Positions 33,991 to 41,400 of a DNA stretch of 64,000 nt are shown one piece after another. The stretch spans positions 372,001-436,000 of the forward strand of contig NZ_JAROCC010000001.1 in the NCBI RefSeq assembly GCF_030433715.1, read 5' to 3'. Under the pieces are notes generated by a model. The model was not told the origin of the DNA. It saw only the letters and a list, made by a program, of their open reading frames with translations, and ran no database searches. This DNA is from Sporosarcina highlanderae (lineage in GTDB: Bacteria; Bacillota; Bacilli; Bacillales_A; Planococcaceae). Every line of letters begins with the position of its first letter. Positions within the stretch are counted from its first letter, which is position 1. The position numbers and the translations under genes were made by a program.

Positions 33991-34845
33991 TCTTCCGCTT
34001 AATGTCAGAACGAGGATTCCGCCTAATAAAAGCGCAATGCCGCTCCATGAGATGATGTCAAGCCTTTCTCCAACGACGATTACGCTTAAGATTGCGGCAG
34101 TGAGCGGTTCGGCTAAGGATAGCGTGACAGCTGAGGACGATGGAATTAGTCGTAATCCGGTTGAAAACAGAATGTACGCAACACTTGTTGCTGCAATTCC
34201 TAGGTAAATCGTCGTCGAAATGCCGGGGAATGTGAGCAACCCTTCCGTTTCAAAGATGAATAAAAATGGCATGAGCATGACTGCGCTCAATGAGAAAATG
34301 ACTGCCACTGAAGGAATCGTGTCTGCTTTTTCCAATACCTCTTTATTGAACAGCGTGTAAAAGGCGAATAGTAGGCCAGCACAAAGGGATAAAGTGACAC
34401 CTACCGGATTGACGACCAACCCTTCTTTATTCGAAAATAATAAAACACATCCGACAATGGCAAGCGATGTCGCCGTTAGCCAGACTTTTGTTGGGCGGTG
34501 TTTTAGGACAAGCCATTCAATCAGCCCAGAAAACATCGGTGCGCTTCCAATTGCGACTACTGTTCCAATCGCGATTCCCGTCAAACGAATCGATGTGAAA
34601 AAGCAATATTGGAATATCGCCATTGCCAATGCAGATAAAAGTGTCGCTTTCCATGGCCAATTCCGAAAATCAATTTTCCGAAGAATAAGCATGACGATGA
34701 GCAAAGTGAAACCGCCGACTGTTAGGCGTGAAGCACCTACTGCCAATGGATGAACAGTTTGCGGCATGAACGTTTGCGCAGTGCCCGTCGTTCCCCAAAG
34801 TATCGCTCCAAAAAGCACAGCAACAAACGCAAGACGTTGTGACAA
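33967..34845 (-). CDS. EamA/DMT-superfamily transporter
   Basis: A 292-residue protein with ten predicted membrane helices in two EamA repeats (first FGAILWGTTGTAQTFMP near residue 13; second beginning near LSLCAGLLFAFYTLFNKEVL at 150). The pattern SSSAVTLSLAEPLTAAILSV near 235 is typical of the family. It starts at TTG 34845 with GGGGGAGGGA upstream. Such exporters move amino acids or metabolites; substrate unknown. Confidence 0.88.
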   Translation of the reverse strand: MSQRLAFVAVLFGAILWGTTGTAQTFMPQTVHPLAVGASRLTVGGFTLLIVMLILRKIDFRNWPWKATLLSALAMAIFQYCFFTSIRLTGIAIGTVVAIGSAPMFSGLIEWLVLKHRPTKVWLTATSLAIVGCVLLFSNKEGLVVNPVGVTLSLCAGLLFAFYTLFNKEVLEKADTIPSVAVIFSLSAVMLMPFLFIFETEGLLTFPGISTTIYLGIAATSVAYILFSTGLRLIPSSSAVTLSLAEPLTAAILSVIVVGERLDIISWSGIALLLGGILVLTLSGRKQKAAIN

Positions 34846-34914
34846 AGAAATCCCTCCCCCGATATATCGAATATATCATGTTATCGAAGGACGGTGTGTG
34901 AATTTTTTAAATTA

Positions 34915-35328
34915 TTAGTTGTCGGACTCGATTACTTTTTTCAACTTCTCCAAAAGACCATCCCAGCCACCAGACATACGTGGACGGACGACATCATGCG
35001 ACTCCCCAAATTCGGTCTGCTTTCCATCCTCCCAACCTGCATGAATGAAGGTCAATTCAGTTTTCCCATCGACTTCCCATAGGTGAAAATGAACTTGCCA
35101 ATCCTTCCCCCAGTCGAATGAAAAGCGGTTTGGCGATTCTACTTCCGTCACTCTGCATGGCGATTCTCCCCAAGGCCCCGCTTGCAAGGTGAATTCCTTT
35201 CCTTCAATCGGTTCCATATCACTCGGCATGAACCAGGCACTCATTCCTTCTGCTGTTGAGACATAAGGCCAGACCGTTTTGATAGGTGCATTGATTACGA
35301 TATTTTTTTTGATTTGATTTTCCGACAT
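34915..35328 (-). CDS. SRPBCC/AHSA1-family protein
   Basis: A 137-residue START-like fold protein. The N-terminal strand KKNIVINAPIKTVWPYVST, then AWFMPSDMEPIEGKEFTLQA, FSFDW, and the final helix WDGLLEKLKKVIES follow the Activator of Hsp90 ATPase homologue 1-like pattern. AAGGAG precedes the ATG. Members bind hydrophobic ligands or act with ArsR-type regulators; no such regulator is adjacent. Function unassigned. Confidence 0.88.
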   Translation of the reverse strand: MSENQIKKNIVINAPIKTVWPYVSTAEGMSAWFMPSDMEPIEGKEFTLQAGPWGESPCRVTEVESPNRFSFDWGKDWQVHFHLWEVDGKTELTFIHAGWEDGKQTEFGESHDVVRPRMSGGWDGLLEKLKKVIESDN

Positions 35329-35446
35329 TTGCTTCTCTCCTTAAGCTTATTTCGTTATTAACTTCCAAATTGATAGCTATGTTGCTACTGTAGATTATGA
35401 GCGTATCCTTGTCAAAAAGGACATAAAATATATTTATTGAATTAAC

Positions 35447-35474
35447 TGTAACATTTCAAACACTTAAACGTGTT
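35447..35474 (+). promoter_or_regulatory. ECF-type autoregulatory promoter
   Basis: TGTAAC (35447-35452) and CGTGTT (35469-35474) are separated by 16 bp, matching the AAC/CGT pattern of Bacillus ECF promoters. It lies 31 bases before the ECF sigma gene, so self-activation is likely. Confidence 0.6.
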
Positions 35475-35504
35475 AATAGAGAGATCATTAAAAAGGGGGG
35501 CCAA

Positions 35505-36041
35505 ATGCAAATCAAAGGAAAGCAGTTGGAAAGCCTGTATAGGCAATATGCAAGGTCCCTTTATTTTTACCTTCTAAAATTAAGTGGTTCAAAGCAACTT
35601 GCTGAAGACTTAACACAAGAGACATTCATTCGCGCCACTATTAATTTACAGACCTATGAAGATGAAGAGGCACGTGCTTGGTTGTTTAAAGTGGCTCGTA
35701 ATGCGTATTTAGATGAATGGCGCAAGCAACAGCGACGGCGAACTATTCCACTTTTTGCAGCTTTATTATCAAAAACGGAAATGATTAGCCCGTATGGAAT
35801 CCCTGAAGAATCCTTATTGGCGCAAGAGCAGAATGAACAACTTGAAGATCTTTTAAACTACTTACCTGAGCACTATCGCTCCATCATTTATTTGCGGGAG
35901 TATGAACAATTTTCTTATAAAGAGATTTCAGAGTCCTTGCAGCTGACGCAAGACCAAGTGAAAGTGACGCTTTATCGTGCAAGGAAGCGTTTGGCAGACC
36001 TCTTTGAAAAGAAAGGGTGGCAGTATGACGGAATGGAATAA
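35505..36041 (+). CDS. ECF-family RNA polymerase sigma factor
   Basis: A 178-residue ECF sigma factor. Region 2 spans residues about 10-75 (LAEDLTQETFIRA for 2.2/2.3 and ARAWLFKVARNAYLDEWRKQ for 2.4). Region 4 spans about 115-165, with YREYEQFSYKEISESL-like and QVKVTLYRARKRL motifs. AAGGGGGG precedes the ATG. It overlaps the anti-sigma gene by 17 bases, and an ECF-like promoter lies upstream. The exact B. subtilis counterpart (SigM/W/V/Y) cannot be set. Confidence 0.93.
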   Translation: MQIKGKQLESLYRQYARSLYFYLLKLSGSKQLAEDLTQETFIRATINLQTYEDEEARAWLFKVARNAYLDEWRKQQRRRTIPLFAALLSKTEMISPYGIPEESLLAQEQNEQLEDLLNYLPEHYRSIIYLREYEQFSYKEISESLQLTQDQVKVTLYRARKRLADLFEKKGWQYDGME

Positions 36042-37032
36042 AGACTTGGAAAAAAGAATTTTAACGAAATCCCGTTTCACATTAACGTTCCGGATTCTTC
36101 GTATTTTGTTAGTGATATTTCTGATTAATTGTGGCTATATGTTTTTGATTAATTTCATTGCTGAAAAGCTTAATATGACAAAAGAAAATGCGTATTACAC
36201 AAAGCTTGCAACGGAATGGACTGTACCGAATGTACGTGGAGACTTTCAATTTGAGAAAGAAGAATTGACGGTTTTTGGCACTCAAAAATTATCATACAAC
36301 TTGCTAAAGAGGGTCGGGAATGGTGAAAAGGTTATCGGCCAGGCAACTGTAATGAATCGCCTTGCCAGTCCATCGACATTTTCATTGTCACACCCTGGGC
36401 AAAAACAGCTGAGCGAATTCTCTTTTTCATTGCCCATCGATCCACATACAGGAAGAAAGTTGGAAGGTAATGCGTGGTCAAATGTATGGGGAACTCTGTC
36501 AATGCTACCTGAAGGGACTGTAGGAGAGCTTGCATTTTCCACAACAAGCTTTATGGAATCAAAAGAGCTGATTGACTTCCTTGGAAAGTATGACCTTCAT
36601 GTTTTATGGATGCCGTTATATACGGGCGAGTTCGTAGATTACGAGCCTTACGTATCAACTAGGGGGGGAGATAATTCCCTAATGGTCCCCCACTTCGGGC
36701 TAACCGGAGGAAATGATCGTAGTGAAAGCTTTCATGAGTCATACAGAATTCTATGGTTAAATGAAGAGAGTCTTAGTGAAAGTGAAGAATTGATGCTGAA
36801 AAACATGGAAGATCTTTTAACGAATAAGTCTAAAAGCTATTATGAGCAATTTTTAGGACTTGGGCATTTGGAGGAAAAATATGAGTACTTAAAGAATAAC
36901 GGATTCATCGTATATGGTGCCGTTGTGACAGGACCTGTCAAAGAGTTGTTAAAACTTCAGGATGTTTCATTCATTCAAGGCGAGCAATTAGGTGAAGTGG
37001 AATTGTGGAATTGGAAGCCGGATAATAAATAA
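36025..37032 (+). CDS. Membrane anti-sigma factor (sigma-regulator N/C-domain type)
   Basis: A 335-residue protein from ATG 36025 (AAAGGGTGG upstream), inside the end of the sigma gene. A short basic cytoplasmic N-terminus precedes one membrane helix (residues about 22-42), then a large extracytoplasmic part. The latter resembles the Sigma_reg_N/Sigma_reg_C architecture seen with Bacillus ECF sigma genes, with late motifs GELAFSTTSFMESKELIDFL and FIVYGAVVTGPVKEL. It should hold the sigma factor until an envelope signal. No zinc-binding HxxxCxxC is present. Confidence 0.82.
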   Translation: MTEWNKDLEKRILTKSRFTLTFRILRILLVIFLINCGYMFLINFIAEKLNMTKENAYYTKLATEWTVPNVRGDFQFEKEELTVFGTQKLSYNLLKRVGNGEKVIGQATVMNRLASPSTFSLSHPGQKQLSEFSFSLPIDPHTGRKLEGNAWSNVWGTLSMLPEGTVGELAFSTTSFMESKELIDFLGKYDLHVLWMPLYTGEFVDYEPYVSTRGGDNSLMVPHFGLTGGNDRSESFHESYRILWLNEESLSESEELMLKNMEDLLTNKSKSYYEQFLGLGHLEEKYEYLKNNGFIVYGAVVTGPVKELLKLQDVSFIQGEQLGEVELWNWKPDNK

Positions 37033-37076
37033 AGGGCGAGTTTGAATGTCGAAAAACAAAGGGGCGTAGTCACACT

Positions 37077-37553
37077 ATGAGTTCATTTACATTATTGGTT
37101 TCAGACAGTCCGTTAACAGAAGTTGATCATAGCGGCATTGTTAGGATTACAGTAAGAGAATTGAAGAAGTTGTATCCGATTAATGAAAATACACCAGAGG
37201 AGCCTTGGCATTCGATGGATGATGATGCCCGCATTTTGCATGCGCCTGATCAGTCAGCATTTGGTCAACTTGCTATATCGGTTTGTACAAATCCACCTTA
37301 TGACTTGGATTTTTACTCCGAAAAGGAATATTTGTATTGGGTTTCTGGAAGTTGGGAAGGTAAATTTTTAACTGATTTTGCGGATTATTTAAAGGAATAT
37401 ATTAAAGCAGAAGAAAACGTACAGTTACTGATTTTCTGGGCTGGTGACGGAGAGCAAGAATTGGTAGAACAAACGGTGAGAATCGATGAAATTGAGCCGA
37501 CTCAACTTGAATTGTTCAAACGTGAAGACAATCTTCGTTTGCATTTTGTGTAA
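37077..37553 (+). CDS. Hypothetical acidic 158-aa protein
   Basis: A soluble, acidic protein with no membrane segment. It starts MSSFTLLVSDSPLTEVDHSG and contains WVSGSWEGKFLTDFADYLKE and an LLIFWAGDGEQELVEQ segment; the mixed alpha/beta pattern resembles small immunity-type proteins, but I recognise no family. The ribosome site is weak (AAAGGGG at ~12 bases). It follows the anti-sigma gene by 44 bases and could be in the same transcript, ended by a strong terminator. Confidence 0.65.
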   Translation: MSSFTLLVSDSPLTEVDHSGIVRITVRELKKLYPINENTPEEPWHSMDDDARILHAPDQSAFGQLAISVCTNPPYDLDFYSEKEYLYWVSGSWEGKFLTDFADYLKEYIKAEENVQLLIFWAGDGEQELVEQTVRIDEIEPTQLELFKREDNLRLHFV

Positions 37554-37562
37554 GTTCATCTG

Positions 37563-37602
37563 AAAGGCGCTTTTCTTTTACATGAAAAGCGCCTGGTTTT
37601 TC
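37563..37602. terminator. Bidirectional terminator
   Basis: AGGCGCTTTTC (37565-37575) pairs perfectly with GAAAAGCGCCT (37584-37594), with a T run on the plus side, between converging genes. Confidence 0.9.
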
Positions 37603-37603
37603 A

Positions 37604-38635
37604 TTAAGGAAGAAAATCAAGTTTTTTGAGCTTCTCCATAATCTCCGGGTGAATCCGATTCTCCTTTTCATCAATCACATTGTCTGCATCAATTTCATTG
37701 AACACATCGTAGATAGCTTTTAACTGGTTCATTTGTTCAGCCGTCGGCGGCTTACTATCCATTTGGTTCAGCAAGTTAATGGCGACTTCTAATGATATAG
37801 TCAAGTCTCGATTCAGATCCTCAACCGTCCCTAACAATCCCCAAGCATTATAAAGATCTTCTATAATCGGATAGATGATGGCCCTTCTCTTTTCTGTATC
37901 CTGAAGAGTGTTCTCGTCAGCCTCTAAAACCGTCAACGTTTTGGTTGTAAAAGCGGTGTGCATTAATTTGTATGCGTCTTTGAAGAAGGCATAAGACGCT
38001 GGTTTGTTATATTGATCCTGCATATTCTCTTTTTTATAAAAAGTTTCTTTCTGATACCCTTTTTCCTTTATATCGTAAGTGAATTTCTGCACCGTTTTAT
38101 CAGCATGCTGCGATATAACCATAACAATTCCTTGTTTTCCGTCAAATATGGTTGTGCTGAAATCTACAGACCCTAACTGCACATAATCATCGAAGAGCGG
38201 ATACGTTTCCTCACCGTCTTTCACTACCAACATCCAGGTCTGTCCATCGTCCCAAGCAAAAAGGCCATTCTCGGTTTTTCCTGCATTCACATACAATTCG
38301 ACTACTTCCTCTTCACCATCCCGATCAAGGTCCAAGGTGACTTTCTTATAGAGCGTTTGAGGGTATTTTTCAATTTCCTTTGCATGAATTATTGAATTGT
38401 AATAACTTACTTGTTGATTCATTGCTCGCTCAAGCGCTTCCCTTTCCTCTTCTATTGTTTTTAACAGAGTATCTTTTTCTAATGAAATTTGCTCAATTTG
38501 CTTTTTCAGTTCGTTAATTTCGTTTGCATGTTCTGTGTTTACTTGATCGGCGTTGCCTTTATCTACGTCTCCCTGATCTGTACAAGCGACAAGTATACCC
38601 GTTAGGCATACAGTTCCCAGTAAAAGCTTCCTCAT
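37604..38635 (-). CDS. Hypothetical lipoprotein with coiled coil
   Basis: A 343-residue lipoprotein. Signal peptide MRKLLLGTVCLTGILVAC ends in a lipobox (LVAC, Cys18). A heptad-rich coiled coil covers residues about 38-75 (NEINELKKQIEQISLEKDTL). A middle domain follows with DLDRDGEEEVVELYVN, which resembles an FG-GAP/VCBS-like calcium loop found in secreted Bacillus lipoproteins. The C-terminal part is helical. AGGGGGA precedes the ATG. Function unknown. Confidence 0.75.
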   Translation of the reverse strand: MRKLLLGTVCLTGILVACTDQGDVDKGNADQVNTEHANEINELKKQIEQISLEKDTLLKTIEEEREALERAMNQQVSYYNSIIHAKEIEKYPQTLYKKVTLDLDRDGEEEVVELYVNAGKTENGLFAWDDGQTWMLVVKDGEETYPLFDDYVQLGSVDFSTTIFDGKQGIVMVISQHADKTVQKFTYDIKEKGYQKETFYKKENMQDQYNKPASYAFFKDAYKLMHTAFTTKTLTVLEADENTLQDTEKRRAIIYPIIEDLYNAWGLLGTVEDLNRDLTISLEVAINLLNQMDSKPPTAEQMNQLKAIYDVFNEIDADNVIDEKENRIHPEIMEKLKKLDFLP

Positions 38636-38850
38636 TTCTCATCCCCCTAAAGTTTAAAAAATCCGTTCGTGTTTCCCTACTATTGATACGTCGTTAACGT
38701 TCAATTAGTTTCAATAGTCGAAAACTATTTAGTGGAAGGTAATACATTTCCCGCGGTCTCTTTTACTTCCTAACTAAAATCGATTCACGTCAAATGCCTT
38801 CAGCCATTAATTTTATTCGATTAATCGTGATAGGTAGAGAATGTCTATCG

Positions 38851-38871
38851 GCAAAGGATCAGATCCTTTGC
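38851..38871. other. 21-bp perfect palindrome
   Basis: GCAAAGGATC and GATCCTTTGC flank a single A. Outer bases extend the pairing loosely (CGGCAA / TTGCCG shifted by three). It lies just upstream of the GAAGAATGGACC array in a 583-base gene-free interval whose other contents are that array, a two-copy AACGAGAACT remnant and the preQ1 riboswitch. It may be an operator or an RNA hairpin without a T run. Confidence 0.5.
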
Positions 38872-38883
38872 GAGTTGCCGGTC

Positions 38884-39015
38884 GAAGAATAGACCTGGGG
38901 CGAAAAGAATGGACCCTCAACCTGGAAGAATGGACCTTGAAACCGGAAGAATGGACCCCTGGTGCAAAAGAATTGACCCTTAATCCGGAAGAATGGACCT
39001 TCGTATAGAATAGGT
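38884..39015 (+). repeat. Phased GAAGAATGGACC array
   Basis: AAGAAT(G/A/T)GACC begins at 38885, 38905, 38926, 38947, 38968 and 38989; steps are 20, 21, 21, 21, 21. A final degenerate TAGAATAGG follows at about 39006. Fillers of about 9-10 bases are unrelated. It lies between the start of the lipoprotein gene and the queT leader. Confidence 0.88.
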
Positions 39016-39032
39016 GAATTTTTTTCTACGTT

Positions 39033-39063
39033 AACGAGAACTCGCCAAGTGCCAACGAGAACT
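39033..39063 (+). repeat. Two-copy AACGAGAACT repeat, 21-bp spaced
   Basis: AACGAGAACT begins at 39033 and 39054, exactly 21 bp apart. It looks like a remnant or seed of another phased array family. A related single GAGAACT word occurs near 55276. Confidence 0.6.
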
Positions 39064-39167
39064 TTTCCTTGAAATCAGGAATTTCCACAGCTGAACGATC
39101 TCAATCTTTCACTAAAAATCTATTGAACGACCAAATGCTCTATGATACACTGGATGACAGGCTTTCT

Positions 39168-39210
39168 GCCACGTGGTTCGCAAACCTCCCACGTAAAAAA
39201 AACTAAGGAG
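39168..39210 (+). promoter_or_regulatory. PreQ1-I riboswitch
   Basis: A short aptamer: stem ACGTGG/CCACGT enclosing TTCGCAAACCTC, an A-rich linker, then CTAAGGAG. The 3' CTA pairs into the loop to form the pseudoknot typical of preQ1-I and overlaps the Shine-Dalgarno AAGGAG, so ligand should block translation of queT. Confidence 0.92.
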
Positions 39211-39218
39211 AAATGAAT

Positions 39219-39704
39219 ATGAAAATAAAAACAATGGCAACGAGCGGGATTATCGCTGCGTTGTATGTTGCTGTGACGTTTTTGATTGCCCCGTTCGGGT
39301 TCACAAACATCCAGTTTCGCTTGTCGGAGATGTTCAATCATCTCGTTGTGTTCAATAAAAAATATATCATCGGTGTCGTCTTAGGTGTTTTCGTTGCGAA
39401 CTTGCTCTTTTCGGAGCTTGGACCAATCGATCTCGTATTCGGTGTAGGGCAATCCATACTTGCACTATCGATTACAATCCTATCCGCGAAATTCATCAAA
39501 GGACTATACCGTCGGATGTTTTTCAATACAATTGTCTTCACGTTCACGATGGTCATCATTGCATGGGAGCTGAACATCGTTTTAGAGTTTCCTTTCTTAT
39601 TGACATGGCTGTTCGTCGCTGTCGGCGAATTCGTTGTCATGGCAGTCGGTATTCCGGTAATGGTGGCTTTGAATAAAAGGCTTAATTTCGAGAAGTTAAT
39701 ATGA
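39219..39704 (+). CDS. queT: QueT-family queuosine-precursor transporter
   Basis: A 161-residue membrane protein with about five helices, starting MKIKTMATSGIIAALYVAVT and containing NIQFRLSEMFNHLVVFNKKY and GPIDLVFGVGQS, as in QueT S-components. Start is ATG 39219, eight bases from the AAGGAG that ends the riboswitch; ATG 39213 is only two bases from it. QueT takes up preQ1 or related bases for tRNA queuosine with an ECF energising module encoded elsewhere. Riboswitch control confirms the substrate class. Confidence 0.93.
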   Translation: MKIKTMATSGIIAALYVAVTFLIAPFGFTNIQFRLSEMFNHLVVFNKKYIIGVVLGVFVANLLFSELGPIDLVFGVGQSILALSITILSAKFIKGLYRRMFFNTIVFTFTMVIIAWELNIVLEFPFLLTWLFVAVGEFVVMAVGIPVMVALNKRLNFEKLI

Positions 39705-39710
39705 CATAAA

Positions 39711-39748
39711 AAAGGCGTTCCAATTTTAATTGGACGCTTCTTTTTTTG
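39711..39748 (+). terminator. Terminator of queT
   Basis: GCGTTCCAATT and AATTGGACGC form a stem with a short loop and a TTTTTTT tail. Confidence 0.88.
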
Positions 39749-39845
39749 GAAATTAATTTTGAACTATTCTGTAAACTCGATTGTATAATAGTAATATCTA
39801 TGATACGGTTTTCCTTAACAAGCTATAAAGAAAGGGTGGAAATGA

Positions 39846-40367
39846 TTGAAAAGAGCCTTTATTCTCTTTCTGTTCTTACTGTTAACGGCATGTTCACAAA
39901 CGGATAAAAACCACGAGAATCCGACCGGTGGTGAACCGATTCAGAAAACCAAACAGGACTTCGGGAAACCTGTGCTCCATATTGGCGTCGATGCTGGGGT
40001 CACAATGGCAATTATTGATAAGTATTGCTGGGAAGTTGAAGGGAAAACTTGTAGTATCGTTCCAGACAAACCGCATGATCTTCTACTTGGAAAATTTTCA
40101 TTAACTGTTCCAAAGGGTCAGGAGATATCTTTTAGAATTGGTGCAAGAAGTTTTGAGGAACTTGTCTTAAATGATATGGAGTCGGTCACTATGACTCAGT
40201 TTTTTAAGAGTGAAGAGTCCGAGGTGGAGGTACCGGAAGACGAGGACGGCAGTCGATCCTTTATTGCTCCAAATGAACCGGGAAGATACTTTTACTCGGG
40301 TTTAATCAGATGGGATAGCGAGGTTAAAGGCGAGGCAAGCTTTGCTTTTTCCATTGTTGTTAAGTGA
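39846..40367 (+). CDS. Hypothetical lipoprotein
   Basis: A 173-residue lipoprotein starting at TTG 39846 (AAAGGGTGG upstream). Signal MKRAFILFLFLLLTAC has a lipobox LTAC at Cys16, followed by a polar linker rich in Asn, Thr and Pro. The mature part looks like an all-beta fold; residues about 60-70 contain a Cys pair (KYCWEVEGKTCSI) that may be disulfide-bonded outside. No domain recognised. Confidence 0.75.
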   Translation: MKRAFILFLFLLLTACSQTDKNHENPTGGEPIQKTKQDFGKPVLHIGVDAGVTMAIIDKYCWEVEGKTCSIVPDKPHDLLLGKFSLTVPKGQEISFRIGARSFEELVLNDMESVTMTQFFKSEESEVEVPEDEDGSRSFIAPNEPGRYFYSGLIRWDSEVKGEASFAFSIVVK

Positions 40368-40383
40368 GAAAGTTTTTTACAAT

Positions 40384-40434
40384 GAAAAAGTGGAAGGTGA
40401 GAAATGATGTTACTCACCTTCCACTTTTTTATTT
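40384..40434. terminator. Bidirectional terminator
   Basis: AAAGTGGAAGGTGAG and CTCACCTTCCACTTT form a long perfect stem between the converging lipoprotein and DUF2512 genes. Confidence 0.92.
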
Positions 40435-40816
40435 ATACTTGCGCATGTCTAAATTGTTTTTTCAACATCCATGCATGGAAGAAATACTCACCCACCGCGA
40501 CAATTGCACTGGTAAGTACCGCTTCTCCGAAGGAATCCCTATATCCCAATATATGAAGACCTCCCCAAATGATTAAGGCAGCTAAGATGAAATCACTAAA
40601 CGTTGCCGCCCCATTTCCTATTTTCGGAAGAATTATTGCGTCACCAAGATAAGAGACCAGGAGTAAAAACACCCCGATTATTGTCGAATGAACAAAAGAA
40701 ACGTCATAAACAACACTCAAAACAATCCATAGTACCGAAAAAACCAATGCCGCCTTGATTATCAATGACAACGTATGGTTCAAATGTGAATCACGATTAT
40801 GATGGTCGGTCATCAT
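40433..40816 (-). CDS. DUF2512 (YndM-like) membrane protein
   Basis: About 127 residues with four hydrophobic helices (residues about 17-38, 42-62, 72-90, 98-115) and the family pattern LGDAIILPKIGNGAATFSDF in the middle. Three consecutive ATG codons follow AAGGAGG; the second (40816) or third has the best spacing. A small Bacillales membrane family of unknown role. Confidence 0.85.
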   Translation of the reverse strand: MMTDHHNRDSHLNHTLSLIIKAALVFSVLWIVLSVVYDVSFVHSTIIGVFLLLVSYLGDAIILPKIGNGAATFSDFILAALIIWGGLHILGYRDSFGEAVLTSAIVAVGEYFFHAWMLKKQFRHAQV

Positions 40817-40904
40817 CATTCTCCTCCTTTTCGATCAACGTTAACTCTTTCATATGCGTATTGATTCCCTATATAATGAAAGCAATTCAAGGGAGGACTT
40901 TCAT

Positions 40905-41135
40905 ATGTATATGACCATTCAAGAAACTGCCGAATACTTAGGGATGCCAGTCCAACAAGTTCAAAAATATGTTTGGGAAGGTCGAATCCGTGCTGTTCAC
41001 GACGGGGAACAATATATCATTAACCAAAATCAATTCGGCAATTATTTCAATCAGCTGGAAATGCTGAAAAAACAGATTGAGGACTATTTGAATGAACCGA
41101 TTCCGCCTGACCGTGATATCAAAGATGAGGATTAA
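40905..41135 (+). CDS. Excisionase-family/MerR-like HTH protein
   Basis: A 76-residue DNA-binding protein from ATG 40905 (GGGAGG nine bases upstream). The N-terminal half is a helix-turn-helix of the excisionase type (MTIQETAEYLGMPVQQVQKY then VWEGRIRAVHDGEQYIINQN), and a short coiled tail ends DRDIKDED. No integrase or other mobile-element gene is near, so it is more likely a small chromosomal regulator. A TATAAT lies at 40871-40876. Confidence 0.85.
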   Translation: MYMTIQETAEYLGMPVQQVQKYVWEGRIRAVHDGEQYIINQNQFGNYFNQLEMLKKQIEDYLNEPIPPDRDIKDED

Positions 41136-41400
41136 AAACTGTCACTTAGGGTAATCTAAAAATAGCGATTGTAAGTAGTAATAAAGACACAATTTTTTTA
41201 TACAATTCGACAGTATTCTCAAATTTGGAAAGCCTAATTATTTCGCTATACGGACTATCATGAAGGTGTTCAGGCCGGTTTATGAAAAAATAAAATATTC
41301 GATTCGAGTCAGTTGTCGAACTATTACCCCTTTTGCGTTCCCACTGAACGGTTGGTATAGTGTATAGTCGTTTCAAAATTAATTATTCATAGGGGGAAAC

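Noticed and set aside
34894..35082. Plus-strand ORF inside the SRPBCC gene
   Set aside because: Antisense to a clear AHSA1-type gene and without a ribosome site.
40905..41135. Excisionase of an integrated element
   Set aside because: No integrase, attachment repeats or phage genes nearby; small excisionase-like HTH proteins are common chromosomal regulators.
41146..41376. Minus-strand 76-aa ORF between the HTH gene and opuD
   Set aside because: TTG start with no ribosome site, irregular composition and overlap with the likely opuD promoter; treated as chance.
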